A stretch of DNA of 64,000 nucleotides from Theodoxus fluviatilis (lineage: Eukaryota > Mollusca > Gastropoda > Cycloneritida > Neritidae), in NCBI GenBank assembly GCA_034096865.1, contig JAWQFJ010020253.1, forward strand, positions 1 through 64,000, given 5' to 3'. Every line of letters starts with the position of its first letter. The first letter of the stretch is position 1. Shown here piece by piece: positions 1-10,555 of the stretch. A program made the translations under genes and the position numbers. The notes below the pieces were generated by a model, which was given only the letters and a program-made list of their open reading frames with translations, was not told the origin of the DNA and made no database searches.

Positions 1-108
1 ATGCTTGGATTGGCTCACGGAGGAGAAAAGCCATAGGCTTTGCGCGTGCTTGCCTTGAGTGCTCATTTCTGAACATTATTTCTATACAAGATGCTGCTCA
101 GATGGATT

Positions 109-270
109 GCCTTTGACCAACTTGACTAGCCTTTGACCAACTTAACTAGCCTTCGACCAACTTGACTAGCCTTCGACCAACTTGACTAGCCTTTGACCAA
201 CTTAACTAGCCTTCGACCAACTTGATTAGCCTTCGACCAACTTGACTAGCCTTCGACCAACTTGACTAGC
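109..270. repeat. 20-bp tandem repeat, 8 copies
   Basis: Unit CCTTTGACCAACTTGACTAG with T/C and G/A variants at two positions, repeated head to tail. Confidence 0.95.
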
Positions 271-2566
271 CTCTCCTAGTCCTGGGAAATCTGCCTCTGC
301 CGTGCCCTGCAGTAGATGAAGGAATGAGGAGTCTTATTGCACTTGTGATATCCATTGTGACAACGAAAGGCCGATCAGGCAGGAAGTGAAGGGCATACCA
401 CTGACATGTATGTCTGATAACTGTCATGGGTAAAGATAGGTATTCTCATACACACCTTCTCTCTATTTCTTATTTTGGATGAAAGACATTTTATCAGGAC
501 TCTCTCAGCAAGTACAAAGAATGTTTTTCTTTATTTTCTGTTCTCCAGGGTTCCTTAGTAAAACATTTACAGTTAACATTGTTTGTAAGTAAATGTACAC
601 TTATTATTTGGAAGCTGTTTAGATTGACTAATTGAATCTTTCTGTGGAAATGGTGAAATTCTGTCGTTTCTTGTGTAACAAGTAACGTCATTTCACTTTT
701 TGCTGTTTGGATTCTGTTTTATTTTGTTTCTTGAGTACTGAAAATCTTGGACTACAAGGTGCACAATTATTTAAGACACCCCCACAAGCTTTAAATAAGA
801 CAACCAAAGGCCATGTATTAGATGCATTGGCATATAAGGTGCATTTGATAAATTTGGTGACTACACAAACCATATTCAAAACAAAACAACATGGTGATAA
901 TCATGAAACTCCTTGGCATGAGAAGAACTGTACGGAAATGGAAATTCCCGCCTTGCATGGGAAGAATGAACGTGCAAGGAGGAGATAAGTACGACAAAAC
1001 CCAGGATCAGGGATGATGTCATATCATCATTTCCAGTACACTTGACACTATCGCTATCGATATTTACATTAATGTGACTGGCAACGTTGGCAAGTAAGAA
1101 AATGGAACTTTTGAACACTAAAGTTGAATAGGATTTCTGTCTGCAGGATGAAATTATATATTGACAGATGACAGAGACTGCTCAGAGTTTGCGCTGTAAT
1201 AAGGGATCTTGTCTTGATCTTTGAAGATGGAACATATCTGGAGGAATGTACAAATGATGCCTCATCTCCCTAGCCCTGCTGTTTTTCATGCAACCTCATT
1301 AGTCTTTCACGAAATATTATTGATCGCCAAAAACTGAGACCGAAATAGCTAAATTCTGTGTGTTAGTCTAGCCAGAGGCAAACCATTTCCAGTCTGCTAT
1401 GGTGATCAACACAAAGTGACTGTTGCTCCAGCAAGACACAGAATTACGCTGTAAACACTCCATGCTTGTTGCTTGATTTTGTAAAACAGTGAGCTGGTGT
1501 TGTTATACTGATAGAGACATTGGATTTTGAACTGTAACATAAATCTTGTGGTCATCCTCAGCTTTGCTGACAGCTACTGGCACTAAAATGGTCAAATCTA
1601 CTAATGACCCGCCTTCATTCTTTTCCGCTGGCATTGCACCATACATCATTGAAACTTCACACATTTGTTAATAAAAAAGGTTTACATGTGCTCAAACTTC
1701 TCACAATGTAGAATAATGACAACAAAAAATATGTTTTTCTGAACGTGAGTGTGTTGAGAAAGTGCTTCAGCATGACATGAAATTTTCCATGCATAAGACA
1801 TACTGGAATATAAGAGGGGAAAAAGATACAGCTTATAGTCAGAGATTTACGGTGCTCTCATCAATGCTTTAGTTCATATGCTTAATATGGTTTGCACTTT
1901 GAGGAAAAGTTACTTGCGTGTATCAAGGCACTATACTCTATCATTCCTATAGTAATTTACATTGGAAGCATGATACAGACACTGGAGCAAATGAAAAAAA
2001 GAAAAAAGACTGTATCACTCCAAGTACGCCTATCAGACTTCAGTACTAGCACTTCACCTGGTTATTTCCATTATTAATTTTACGAAGGCAAGGTGAGCTT
2101 TCCTGAGTGATGACGCCTGTGTAGACATGTGGCAGACTTACAGTGTGCACTCTGCAGTGGAACAGCCGGGCTGAGCCACCATGCTTGTCACTCAGACATG
2201 CACTCAGTGTCAGTGTAGCAGGCTACGGAAGTTGGGAAGTCGCTCTCTGAAATCCATGATTTTGTTGCTGTGGTGGTTGTCTTGAAGAGACTAGAACTAG
2301 GGCAGACACATGCCATGGCTGCAGTGGCTGCAGCTCTTCCAGTGAAAATGAGGGGACGTCAAGAATTGAGAATGTAATTCTCTGTGACTGCATGCTGTTT
2401 TGTGCATTCTTTCATTTTGCAAGTGGCAGCATTGTTCAGTTCTTATTAACGATGAGTTACCTGATCTTTTATCAGCAATTCTGAAAATGTGCAGATTCTG
2501 CTTGATGCCATCTCTGCATGGATGCAAGATTGCATCATAGGAATTTCCATGTCTGAGGAGTTTGTG

Positions 2567-2648
2567 TAACTTATTCATGGCTGGCAGTTTGTGTAACTTA
2601 TTCATGGCTGGCAGTTTGTGTAACGTATTCATGGCTGGCAGTTTGTGG
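2567..2648. repeat. 27-bp tandem repeat, 3 copies
   Basis: Three near-identical units containing GTAACTTATTCATGGCTGGC. Confidence 0.9.
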
Positions 2649-2788
2649 CTACCATTGACATTTCCAGCATTCATCCAGAAGGAGCAATGAAATGATAAAC
2701 AAGTGTGTATGGGGAATATCACCTCACATTCAGCTAAGTGACATAAGGGGATTTTTAAAGGGGTTTTTTTCCTCCCACTTTTTTTTAG

Positions 2789-2824
2789 GGGGGGGGGGGG
2801 GGGTGTGTGTGTGTGTGTGTGTGT
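2789..2824. repeat. Poly-G followed by (GT)n
   Basis: A run of about 15 G followed by ten GT dinucleotides. Confidence 0.95.
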
Positions 2825-3088
2825 AGAGAGAGAAGGATGGATTTGAGAGGGGGGGGTTTTGGTTTGTTGTTAAATTAGGGTTTTTTCTGTTGCAAATGCA
2901 TCATGATAAACAGAGTTCTTCAAGGTCCAAAGTAATGACAAACTTTTATCACTTTGATGGTTATAACAGTGTTTATGAATGTTTTGTGGTTGTGGTTCAT
3001 ATTTGGATGATTTTGTGCCCATTTTAAATGCCTGTACTTTTATAGTGAATATGTATATTCAAAGCTTGAGAGTAGAAAACTGTAAATA

Positions 3089-3089
<1 letters not shown>

Positions 3090-3174
<85 letters not shown>
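3090..3174. repeat. (TG)n microsatellite
   Basis: About 42 uninterrupted TG units. Confidence 0.98.
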
Positions 3175-3176
<2 letters not shown>

Positions 3177-3275
3177 AGTGGTTTATGATCATGAAGTTGA
3201 AGTGTGTCATCCAGAGGAAGAGAGGGTTTAACTGTACTTCTCCATTATTTAAACTCTGTTGTCTTGCTTTTCCAG

Positions 3276-3325
3276 AGAATGCCCTGGCTGAGTGCCCCTA
3301 TACAAACGGGAATCATAGGAATTTT
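3276..3325 (+). CDS. Unidentified gene, exon with NALAECPYTNGNHRNF
   Basis: 50 bp between gcttttccag and TTT|gtaagt, leaving in phase 0. The other frames are open but give no better join to the next exon. Function unknown. Confidence 0.5.
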
Positions 3326-4452
3326 GTAAGTCACCAATGTTTTGCCTGAACTTTCTGATTTTGAATTTTGAATAAAGAATGTACAGTAGAGAGTTTAGTA
3401 GAATGCTGGCAACTGTGGACATAAAACTCTCTTGGGAATTGTCATGACTGTTTGTACAGAAGATCTGAACAGAAGAAATACAGTGAAATATACTTTGGTA
3501 AGACTTTGCCTTATGGAATGGTAATTCATTTTGGGGGTAACATTTTAATTGTAACTTTTTTGAGGGAAAGTAAATGAACTGTTTAAATATTGTTTTTATA
3601 GAATGTTCTTGTCATTGTATTTGCATTTGTCAAACCAGTCAATGTTGATTAAACAAGAATACATTTCCTTTCTTTCCAGATATTGTTTTTATAGATTGTT
3701 GTCGTTGTATTTGCATTTGTCAAACCAGTCAATATTGATTAAACAAGAATACATTTCCTTTCTTTCCAGATATTGTTTTTATAGAATGTTGTTGTCATTG
3801 TTGTATTAGGCCAAAAAAAAAGAAGGTGTAGTTAAGGTAACATAGCCCCCAAAAATAGGGCAGGTAGGTCGGCAATATTTTATTTTATTTTTAACTTTTT
3901 ATTTCTCGTGGAAAACAAATTAAACCTACTCGACTTGGAAATAAGTGTGCGAACAGACAGTGGATATTCCCTTTGAACAATTTTGACTTTTCTCTTGGAA
4001 TTAGGTAAAGAAAAGCATTACCAGTGAAGATATGGCTGATATGAGATTGTCTGTCCTTCTAGTGTCAGTATCATATGACCAACCATCGGTGCCCCTAACG
4101 TGAACCAGATGTAATTGAAATGCATCAGGAACTTGTGCTGCATGTTGATCATCCTCTTCTTCTTCCTCACTCTAGGCTTGCAAAACTTCACATTTGAAAT
4201 GTATCGCCTTCAGTTCAAACGTGTCCCCGACCTCTCCAACAGTCACACCCCAAGCCAACTCAAACCCATCCCCATCTGCTTTGCATGTGGTCACATCACC
4301 AGAGCTGCCAAGTGCTACGATTTAGGCGTAGCATGCTACGATTTCGCCGTGCTTGCTACGATGCTACGATCATCAGGGAAAAACTACGATTTTTCAAAGC
4401 CTGGAACTGAACTTTTGACCGTCACGAAGAAACACACACACACGCACACACA

Positions 4453-4502
<50 letters not shown>

Positions 4503-7300
4503 GCTTTATGCTGGCAGTTCAGCGCTGAGCGTCGAACTGAACTTTTGACCGTCACGTAGAACACCACCCCCCCTCCGCTTAACGTCGGCGGCTCAGCGCT
4601 CAGTGACTTGACAGCCCCCCCCCCGCGCAAACATCGCCATTTTCCTTCTTGTGCGTGTGTGCTTCGCCTATTTCTTAAATGCTACTCCAAAAAGCTTTGG
4701 ATGCTAATTGCTACTCTTTGGCATGATGGTGGGTTGGCAGCTCTGCATCACCATAGCCACGAGCGACCACCCCATATTTTTTCCATGTTCAATTCGGGAT
4801 GAATGTTAAGAAAAACTTCCGTCATCGATGCCGTCTCTGGATATGCGGAAATCTGCTTATTGCCGTCTTGATGGTCACATTTTGAGGTAACAGTCGCCTC
4901 CAAACGTTCGCGGCACGCCATTTTTGTTTGTTTTCAGAACGAGGCTTGAGGAACGAGGTAAGTTACTTCCCTTTGCGCCCTGCGTCGTCTGTTCTACACA
5001 GGTTGTTTCCTGAGACTGAACGATCGATCCTCCCTCAACCCACAACTTTGATATTTAAAAAAAACTTCAACATTTTCAATAAAAAGATGTAGGGTTGGCG
5101 CCCCAGAATAGGGTAGGTCGGGTTACCGTAACCACACCATTTTTCTTTTTTGGCCTTAGCATTTGTAAAACCAGTCAATGTTGATTAAACAAGAATACAT
5201 TTCCTTTCTTTCCAGCTTGGTGTTTGCCACTCCTTTGTGTTGTGCCCTCTTCCCCCAGAAGAGGTGAGTGATGCCCTTGTTGTCTGGATGTGGAAGTAAA
5301 GCACCAAGGGAAGAATACTGATAGTCTCCAGTGACTGAGGCACTCACCTTTCACTTTTGTTTGATGGCTACATGTCAGGAAGCATGTTTGAAGCGTAATT
5401 TATGCTTCATTCATCAGCTAGGAACTTATACTGCTGGTTCCCATCTAGGAACTCAGTTGGTGCCCATGAGGGATGAAGAAGACTGATGCTGAAAGGTGAT
5501 GGTGAGGCTAACATTTTGAGTCAAGTCTGCCCTCCATGAGGTGGAGGTGCTGTTTTTGGAGACTCTTACTCAAGGCCTTTATCTTGGTGTAAAACAATGA
5601 TCACTAAGATCGCTGGGAGGTGATTTAGAATGGAAACAAACGTTTCGGGTGTAGTCCTTCATCACCTGTGATTCCAACACCTCTCAGCTACCTTTGTGAT
5701 CATTATTTGTTTTGTCTTCTGGAATCGGCAGTATCTTTTACCTATATTCACCTTAGTATGATTCATGCATGCAAACCTGTCATCATGTCTTGCTAACAAT
5801 AGAGAGCAACTCCCATTGCACTGATCATGATGGTCACGTTAACATAAGTTTCAAGAAGAATCCCTTCTCCTATCTCGCATCCTGGGCCTCCACAGTTAGA
5901 TATATGGATGGAATTTTACAGCCTCTCAGCTTTTGTAGGCTATCTAAGGCCGTTGATTTTTAAAACAATCATAAGATAATGTTACTGTTAGAAAAAGTCG
6001 AGCCACAATTTCCCTAGTGTATTCTCGTCTTACAAATCACATGAGAGAGCAGAGGGTCAGCTCTCACCCCCATCCCACAGGGAGTTTTGGCCTCCTGGGA
6101 CTGGCTGGATTGCAGGGATGTGTCACTGTTCCCAGCCAGGTGGAGATGCTGTAAGAATGGAAGCTGCAGCAGTCTGGTGACCACGGGATGTACTAGCCCC
6201 ATTGAAGTACCCAGGGCACAATGTGTGGCCAGAACTGCTCTGTGCTCCTCTCATCAGTATAGACCTCTGGCTACTGGGCTGTAGAGCCCTAGTTCAGTAA
6301 TGGAGTCAAAGGTGACCCCAAGCAGTGGAAAAGTAATCCTGGGAGTGTGGTGGAGTGGCGTAAGGCATGATGGTAGCAGGGCGCAGGTATGAGACAAAAT
6401 CGTAGCTGCTTTCCACAACTTTATTTTTCACCCATGGGTACAGGAGCTGCTGCCTGGTTCGAGGCCTGATGATAATGGCCTGGGCCAACCCAAGACCATG
6501 GTGGCAGTGATCTCTATAGACCGTGGTGGCAGTGGTCTCTCTAGACCGTGGTGGCAGTGGTCTCTCTCGTCTTGTGTGCCGTTCCCCCTTAAGAAAGGAA
6601 TGCACAGACCTCACAGGAACCAGGGTGAAAATTATTTCCCAGATCCTAACCCTGGTTCCTGGGCTGTGCTTCCATTTGGCAGAAAAGAGAGATTACTTAA
6701 TGTAACTTACTTTGAAATGACTTCTTACAAACGTTGTCTCATTCAGCATAACACAGTGTATTGAATGAATCACATGCTGCTGCAAGTAGCTGTCTTACTT
6801 GAGGGAAACCATCAGATTTATACTCAAAATGTTACAATTCAGATGCCAGAGTGGGAGAACAGTTCACTAGCCAGGGGTCACGCTAATGTAAGAAGTGACT
6901 GACAGGGCAGCTGTACCAACAATCAGACCACAGCAGAGGAGGGGTCGCAGAGCGGTCAGCTGGTCAGCTTGCCTTACAGAAAGGATGGGGAAGGGGGGTT
7001 GGAGAGAGGTCTGACACACAGAGAGATCTGACACACAGGATAGGGGGGTGGGAAGAGACAGAAGCAGGGATATTTCAATAGAGGATGAACACAGTAGATG
7101 TACAATACACTTGGTGATAGGTGCACCCTATCACAGGAGCATCAGGAAAGCATGTTCATCAAGATTTAGATGTTTGATAAACCCCCTTGGGACATCTAGA
7201 GCCCAACTTGTGAGGAGTGATTGATTGGTCACCAATTCCCTGCACCCACCCGAGAAAGAGTTCTACACTTGTCAACCAACAAGTGGAAAAACAGACAGAC

Positions 7301-7366
<66 letters not shown>

Positions 7367-7396
7367 GAGAGAGAGACAGAGAGAGAGAGACAGAGA

Positions 7397-7434
<38 letters not shown>

Positions 7435-7569
7435 TCCACAGCATCAATGTTTATTTTAACTTATTTTTGCAGTTCCATGCCAGTGAGCAGCCTGGAGCAG
7501 GAGCTGCAGGAGAGGATTGCAGCCCTGCCCAGCCCTCCCAACACTGTCTACTTCAACAAAGGACTGTAG
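3276..7569 (+). CDS. Last four small exons of an unidentified plus-strand gene
   Basis: Four segments join in one phase: 3276-3325, 5216-5263, 6116-6150 and 7473-7569, ending in TAG at 7567-7569. The joined C-terminus reads NALAECPYTNGNHRNF, LGVCHSFVLCPLPPEE, GCVTVPSQVEML, then SMPVSSLEQELQERI to a VYFNKGL end. Sites are strong for exons 1, 2 and 4 (cttttccag, ctttccag, tttttgcag acceptors; gtaagt and gtgagt donors) and weaker for exon 3. I do not recognise the protein; the tail has a short amphipathic LEQELQERI helix. Earlier exons would lie to the left. The gene converges on the USP15-like gene. Confidence 0.5.
3809..5155. mobile_element. PIF/Harbinger-like non-autonomous DNA transposon with TTA target duplication
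   Basis: Starts GGCCAAAAAAAAAGAAGGTG and ends with the inverse (CACACCATTTTTCTTTTTTGGCC). Terminal inverted repeats are about 33 bp with mismatches. TTA flanks it at 3806-3808 and 5156-5158. The interrupted 90-bp repeat gives the empty site. The interior holds a (CA)n tract at 4434-4501 and a duplicated GAACTTTTGACCGTCACG. No transposase was recognised. TTA duplication and GGCC ends suggest PIF/Harbinger, an inference from the ends only. Confidence 0.8.
4434..4501. repeat. (CA)n microsatellite inside the Harbinger-like element
   Basis: CA repeats with a few CG interruptions at the left end. Confidence 0.95.
5216..5263 (+). CDS. Unidentified gene, exon with LGVCHSFVLCPLPPEE
   Basis: 48 bp between tttctttccag and GAG|gtgagt, phase 0 to 0. 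Its acceptor is the third copy of a tandemly repeated acceptor-bearing segment (see repeat at 3587). Confidence 0.5.
5904..6083 (+). repeat. Interspersed repeat family A, diverged copy
   Basis: Shares the order GGATGGA, TTTTACAGCCT, AGGCTATCTAAGGCC, TCCCTAGT, CTTACAAATCA and TCACCCCCATCCCACAGG with the copies at 13751 and 54026. Confidence 0.65.
6116..6150 (+). CDS. Unidentified gene, possible 35-bp exon
   Basis: Between ggattgcag and CT|gtaaga; phase 0 in, phase 2 out, reading GCVTVPSQVEM. The polypyrimidine tract is poor, and the call rests mainly on the phase match with both neighbours. Confidence 0.35.
6494..6570. repeat. 25-bp tandem repeat, 3 copies
   Basis: Unit containing GACCGTGGTGGCAGTGGTCT repeated three times. 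Confidence 0.9.
7303..7434. repeat. (GA)n purine tract with GACA interruptions
   Basis: About 130 bp of GA repeats with several GACAGA variants. It lies just upstream of the terminal-exon acceptor of the plus-strand gene. Confidence 0.98.
7473..7569 (+). CDS. Unidentified gene, terminal exon
   Basis: Starts after ttatttttgcag in phase 2 and ends at TAG 7567-7569. Reads SMPVSSLEQELQERIAALPS then PPNTVYFNKGL. A (GA)n tract ends about 40 bp upstream of its acceptor. Confidence 0.5.
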
Positions 7570-8910
7570 ACCTGTTGACCCCAACCCCTTCACCTCTCCA
7601 CTGCTCCTCTCACAGCAGCCATCTTACCACAGTACCAGACTGTCAGGCATCTACAGTCTGCCCAATCTGCAGAGACATATTCTCCAGTGAAGTTTGACGA
7701 GTCCAACCTACAGTATTGCAAACTGTTGTCTATTCTGCTGCTCTGTTGCCAAGTTCCTTGGTACGATTATATGTAGACTCCCTGTTGTGTCAAAGCAAAG
7801 CACAAGCAGTTGAATGAGGAAAAAGGTAGCAGTATGTTTGTAATCCTTTTGTCAAATCTGAATGCTTCCTGCCAACTCTCAAGGCCATGTGAGTGTACAC
7901 TGAAACATATGGAAACTGCTATTTCTAAATGTCTGTTGTTTTTTGTGCATGACTGAAATGATCTGCTCTGATGGTAAGTTTGTTATTGGGCAGTTTTTTT
8001 CTCCCCCTTTTCCTACCAGTTTTTGACTGAAACGCCAAGTACAAAGGTGTAAATCAGGTCATAACATGTCTCATGACAGATCTCCTTGAGAGCAGGATTT
8101 CAAGCAGCCAGCTTGTGATGTGAATGGAGATTCACCTATAGATCTGCCTCAGTAAATGCTTGCAGCGTCCTCGGCTACTTTTTTATGCACTGTTAAAGAG
8201 TGGAAACTATGGGCCTTGCCTAAACATTGTTTTTTGTACTTGTTATTCCAGAATCTGCAGCTTTTTAACATTCAGTCTCCATTTGTGAATGCACAGACAG
8301 ATGGTTCTGCTTCACCATGTGGATTTGTTGCCAATATTCTCATTAAAAAATAGCACCTCTGGTCTATGTAGATCAGAAATTGATGAAGTTAGAAATTGCA
8401 CATTGGTTTGCTTGCCACTGTCATACTTATTATGTACAATCTGCAAGAGTTTTTAAGCAGCCACCATGCCAATCATCTCAATTTAGATGATGTTAGGAAA
8501 GCTCTAGCCATTAGAGTTTCGTGAATTCCTAGAAGGCAGCTACTGATATTGACAACCCCTCTACACGTGTAAGAATGGATCCAGAGTGGGAAAGCCAAAT
8601 AGGGAGAATAGAGATATGCTGATTAATGTCTAGTTTGCCAAAAGGTGACTTTTTTATGTTCCTTGAATATTTGTCATTTTGCACAGAGGTCATCAAATGG
8701 CATAATGTGTAGTACCTTGGTACATTCTAATGCACAATGTATTTGTCTCCTTGCATTGTAGCATTGGATGCTGTGTTAATGGAAGTTACAGGACAAACTT
8801 GAAGTGCATTTTCAAGACTTGGAGAAATTATGTACTGGAGAAAATTGATTTGAAGTGGAATGTCAACATTCCCATTTGATGTGTGATGTTGTGAGCAGTG
8901 CATACTCATA

Positions 8911-9096
8911 CAGTAGTCGCCGCTTATAAAACACGCGGTTAATAAAAACAGCCGTTTTTTTTTATACAGTTGGTCCGGTCCGGATTTACATCGTTACTGA
9001 TGGACATGTTCAACACGCAAACGGTTAATAAAAACGCCGCTTATTAAAAACACTTTTGTTTGGTCCCAATGTGTTTTTAATAAGCGGCGACTACTG
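8911..9096. mobile_element. pogo/Tigger-type MITE, 186 bp, TA target duplication
   Basis: Starts CAGTAGTCGCCGCTTATAAA and ends with the inverse (AATAAGCGGCGACTACTG). TA flanks it on both sides (8909-8910, 9097-9098). CAGT ends and TA duplication are typical of pogo/Tigger elements of the Tc1/mariner group. Confidence 0.85.
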
Positions 9097-10408
9097 TACT
9101 AGCAATTGTTGTTAATTTTGTAACTTGGTTGATTCCTGTCAAGGAGAGGAATACTTTTTTTTTCAAAAGGAAAAATTACATCTGGACTATTCGTTGAGTC
9201 TATGCAACATCGAATTGTTGTGAAAGCTGTTGAGAAAAATTGTGTGAATGGATTCTTGGGAGCAGTGTATAGTTTCCAGTTGTTAGTGAGCGGTTTTGAG
9301 AGAACAAGTGATAAGCCCTGAAAACCCTGTGAGACCTGCTGTGTGCTTTCTGTCAGATAGCAGTCTACGTTTGATCTGTTGCTCTAAAGACTGCTTTGTT
9401 GTGTTAGAGAAACACAAGACACCATTTTTTATGGTTTGAATTAATTCCATGCAGCACCGACGAAGAATACGTCCAGGATCTTTGGGCATTATTTTGCTCT
9501 TATGATATTACATGTACATGAGATGATTGTCATCAATTTGTAATACTGTTGACTCTTTTAATTACATTTTAAAATCAGTTTTGTTGACTGGAATGCTACT
9601 TTCTAGGATGCAAAGAATTACTGGCATCACTCCTATTGCTAAAAGGTTCTGTTTACGATTGGAATGGGTCACTCCAAGACTTTCTTTTTTCTCAGATAAT
9701 GAAGATCTGCATGTGGAATTGTCAAGGACTGCTTCCCACTGCTCTTGATGCATCATAGCTTGCAGCTGATTGTGTTGCAATTCAGGCTCAGCAACTAAAC
9801 AGAAATATTCACCAGCATTGTTTTCAATTAAAGCCCGAAGTCAGTTGCATTCTGAAAACAGCTGTTGGCTCTCCTGCAATGTCAAATTCAAACAAATTCT
9901 AGTCATTTCCTTATGAAATGCAGAAACTATACGTAGGATAGGATGGTTACATTTGATGGCAACTACTTGAGTATCTCAAATGAATAATAGGACTGGAAGA
10001 AAGACACGTGGATCCAACACATTTGATGCATGAATCATGGATTTGAATATAGAAACATTTGTACTGCATCATTTCCCAAGTCCACAGTTGAATTCATGTA
10101 AGAATAATCACATTGGTAGTAGTTCTACAAATCAATGCTGCACGACTTGCATAGTTATGATACCCTTTGCTAGCAGAAATTACTTTTTCCATGAGTTTCA
10201 ATATCTTGTGTGAACTTATTCCATATGTTTTTTTTTAAATAAAGGGTGAAAAAAGGAATTGTTAGCTTAAGTCCCATATCTAAGTTGTGCTGTAGTTGCA
10301 ATGATTTTGGGAATTGTGAAGTATGTACTGTGCCATTTGAAACCCTTGGAAATACTGCAGTGGATGTCTGCAAGTTGTTGGTAGTGACTCCACAGTGGTG
10401 TACACTGA

Positions 10409-10414
10409 AATAAA
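10409..10414 (+). terminator. Candidate poly(A) signal AATAAA
   Basis: AATAAA in GAAATAAAAGCAGAG, the last such hexamer before the minisatellite and in the orientation of the plus-strand gene. Confidence 0.35.
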
Positions 10415-10555
10415 AGCAGAGTATGTATTGAAATTACAGAGTTGCTTTATTCACATTGCTTCTCCTTCTCCCCACCCAGGAGTTAAACAGGTACCTGAGC
10501 TGGAAAATTGTGAACTTTGCCGCATTCATCCGCTGTTTGGTTGCATGCTCCTCAG

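Larger units (their letters stand above)
1..3275. other. Non-coding region left of the first supported exon
   Basis: No exon could be supported here. It holds the 20-bp and 27-bp tandem repeats listed separately, a poly-G/(GT)n tract at 2789-2824 and a (TG)n tract at 3090-3174. It is probably intron of the plus-strand gene. Confidence 0.4.
3587..5215 (+). repeat. Tandem triplicate of a ~90-bp segment with a splice acceptor, third copy split by a transposon
   Basis: Copies at 3587-3679 and 3680-3769 both end in TTTCCTTTCTTTCCAG. The third copy begins at 3770, is interrupted at 3808 and resumes at 5156, ending in the same acceptor at 5215, which precedes the exon at 5216. Confidence 0.9.
7570..10430 (+). 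other. Probable 3' UTR of the plus-strand gene
   Basis: 2.8 kb without coding signal. It contains a small pogo/Tigger-type MITE (8911-9096). AATAAA occurs at about 10239 and at 10409-10414, the latter just before a 34-bp minisatellite. Which signal is used is not known. Confidence 0.4.

Noticed and set aside
4115..4528. 137-codon frame in the Harbinger-like element
   Set aside because: Half is (CA)n translation; no DDE or DNA-binding motif.
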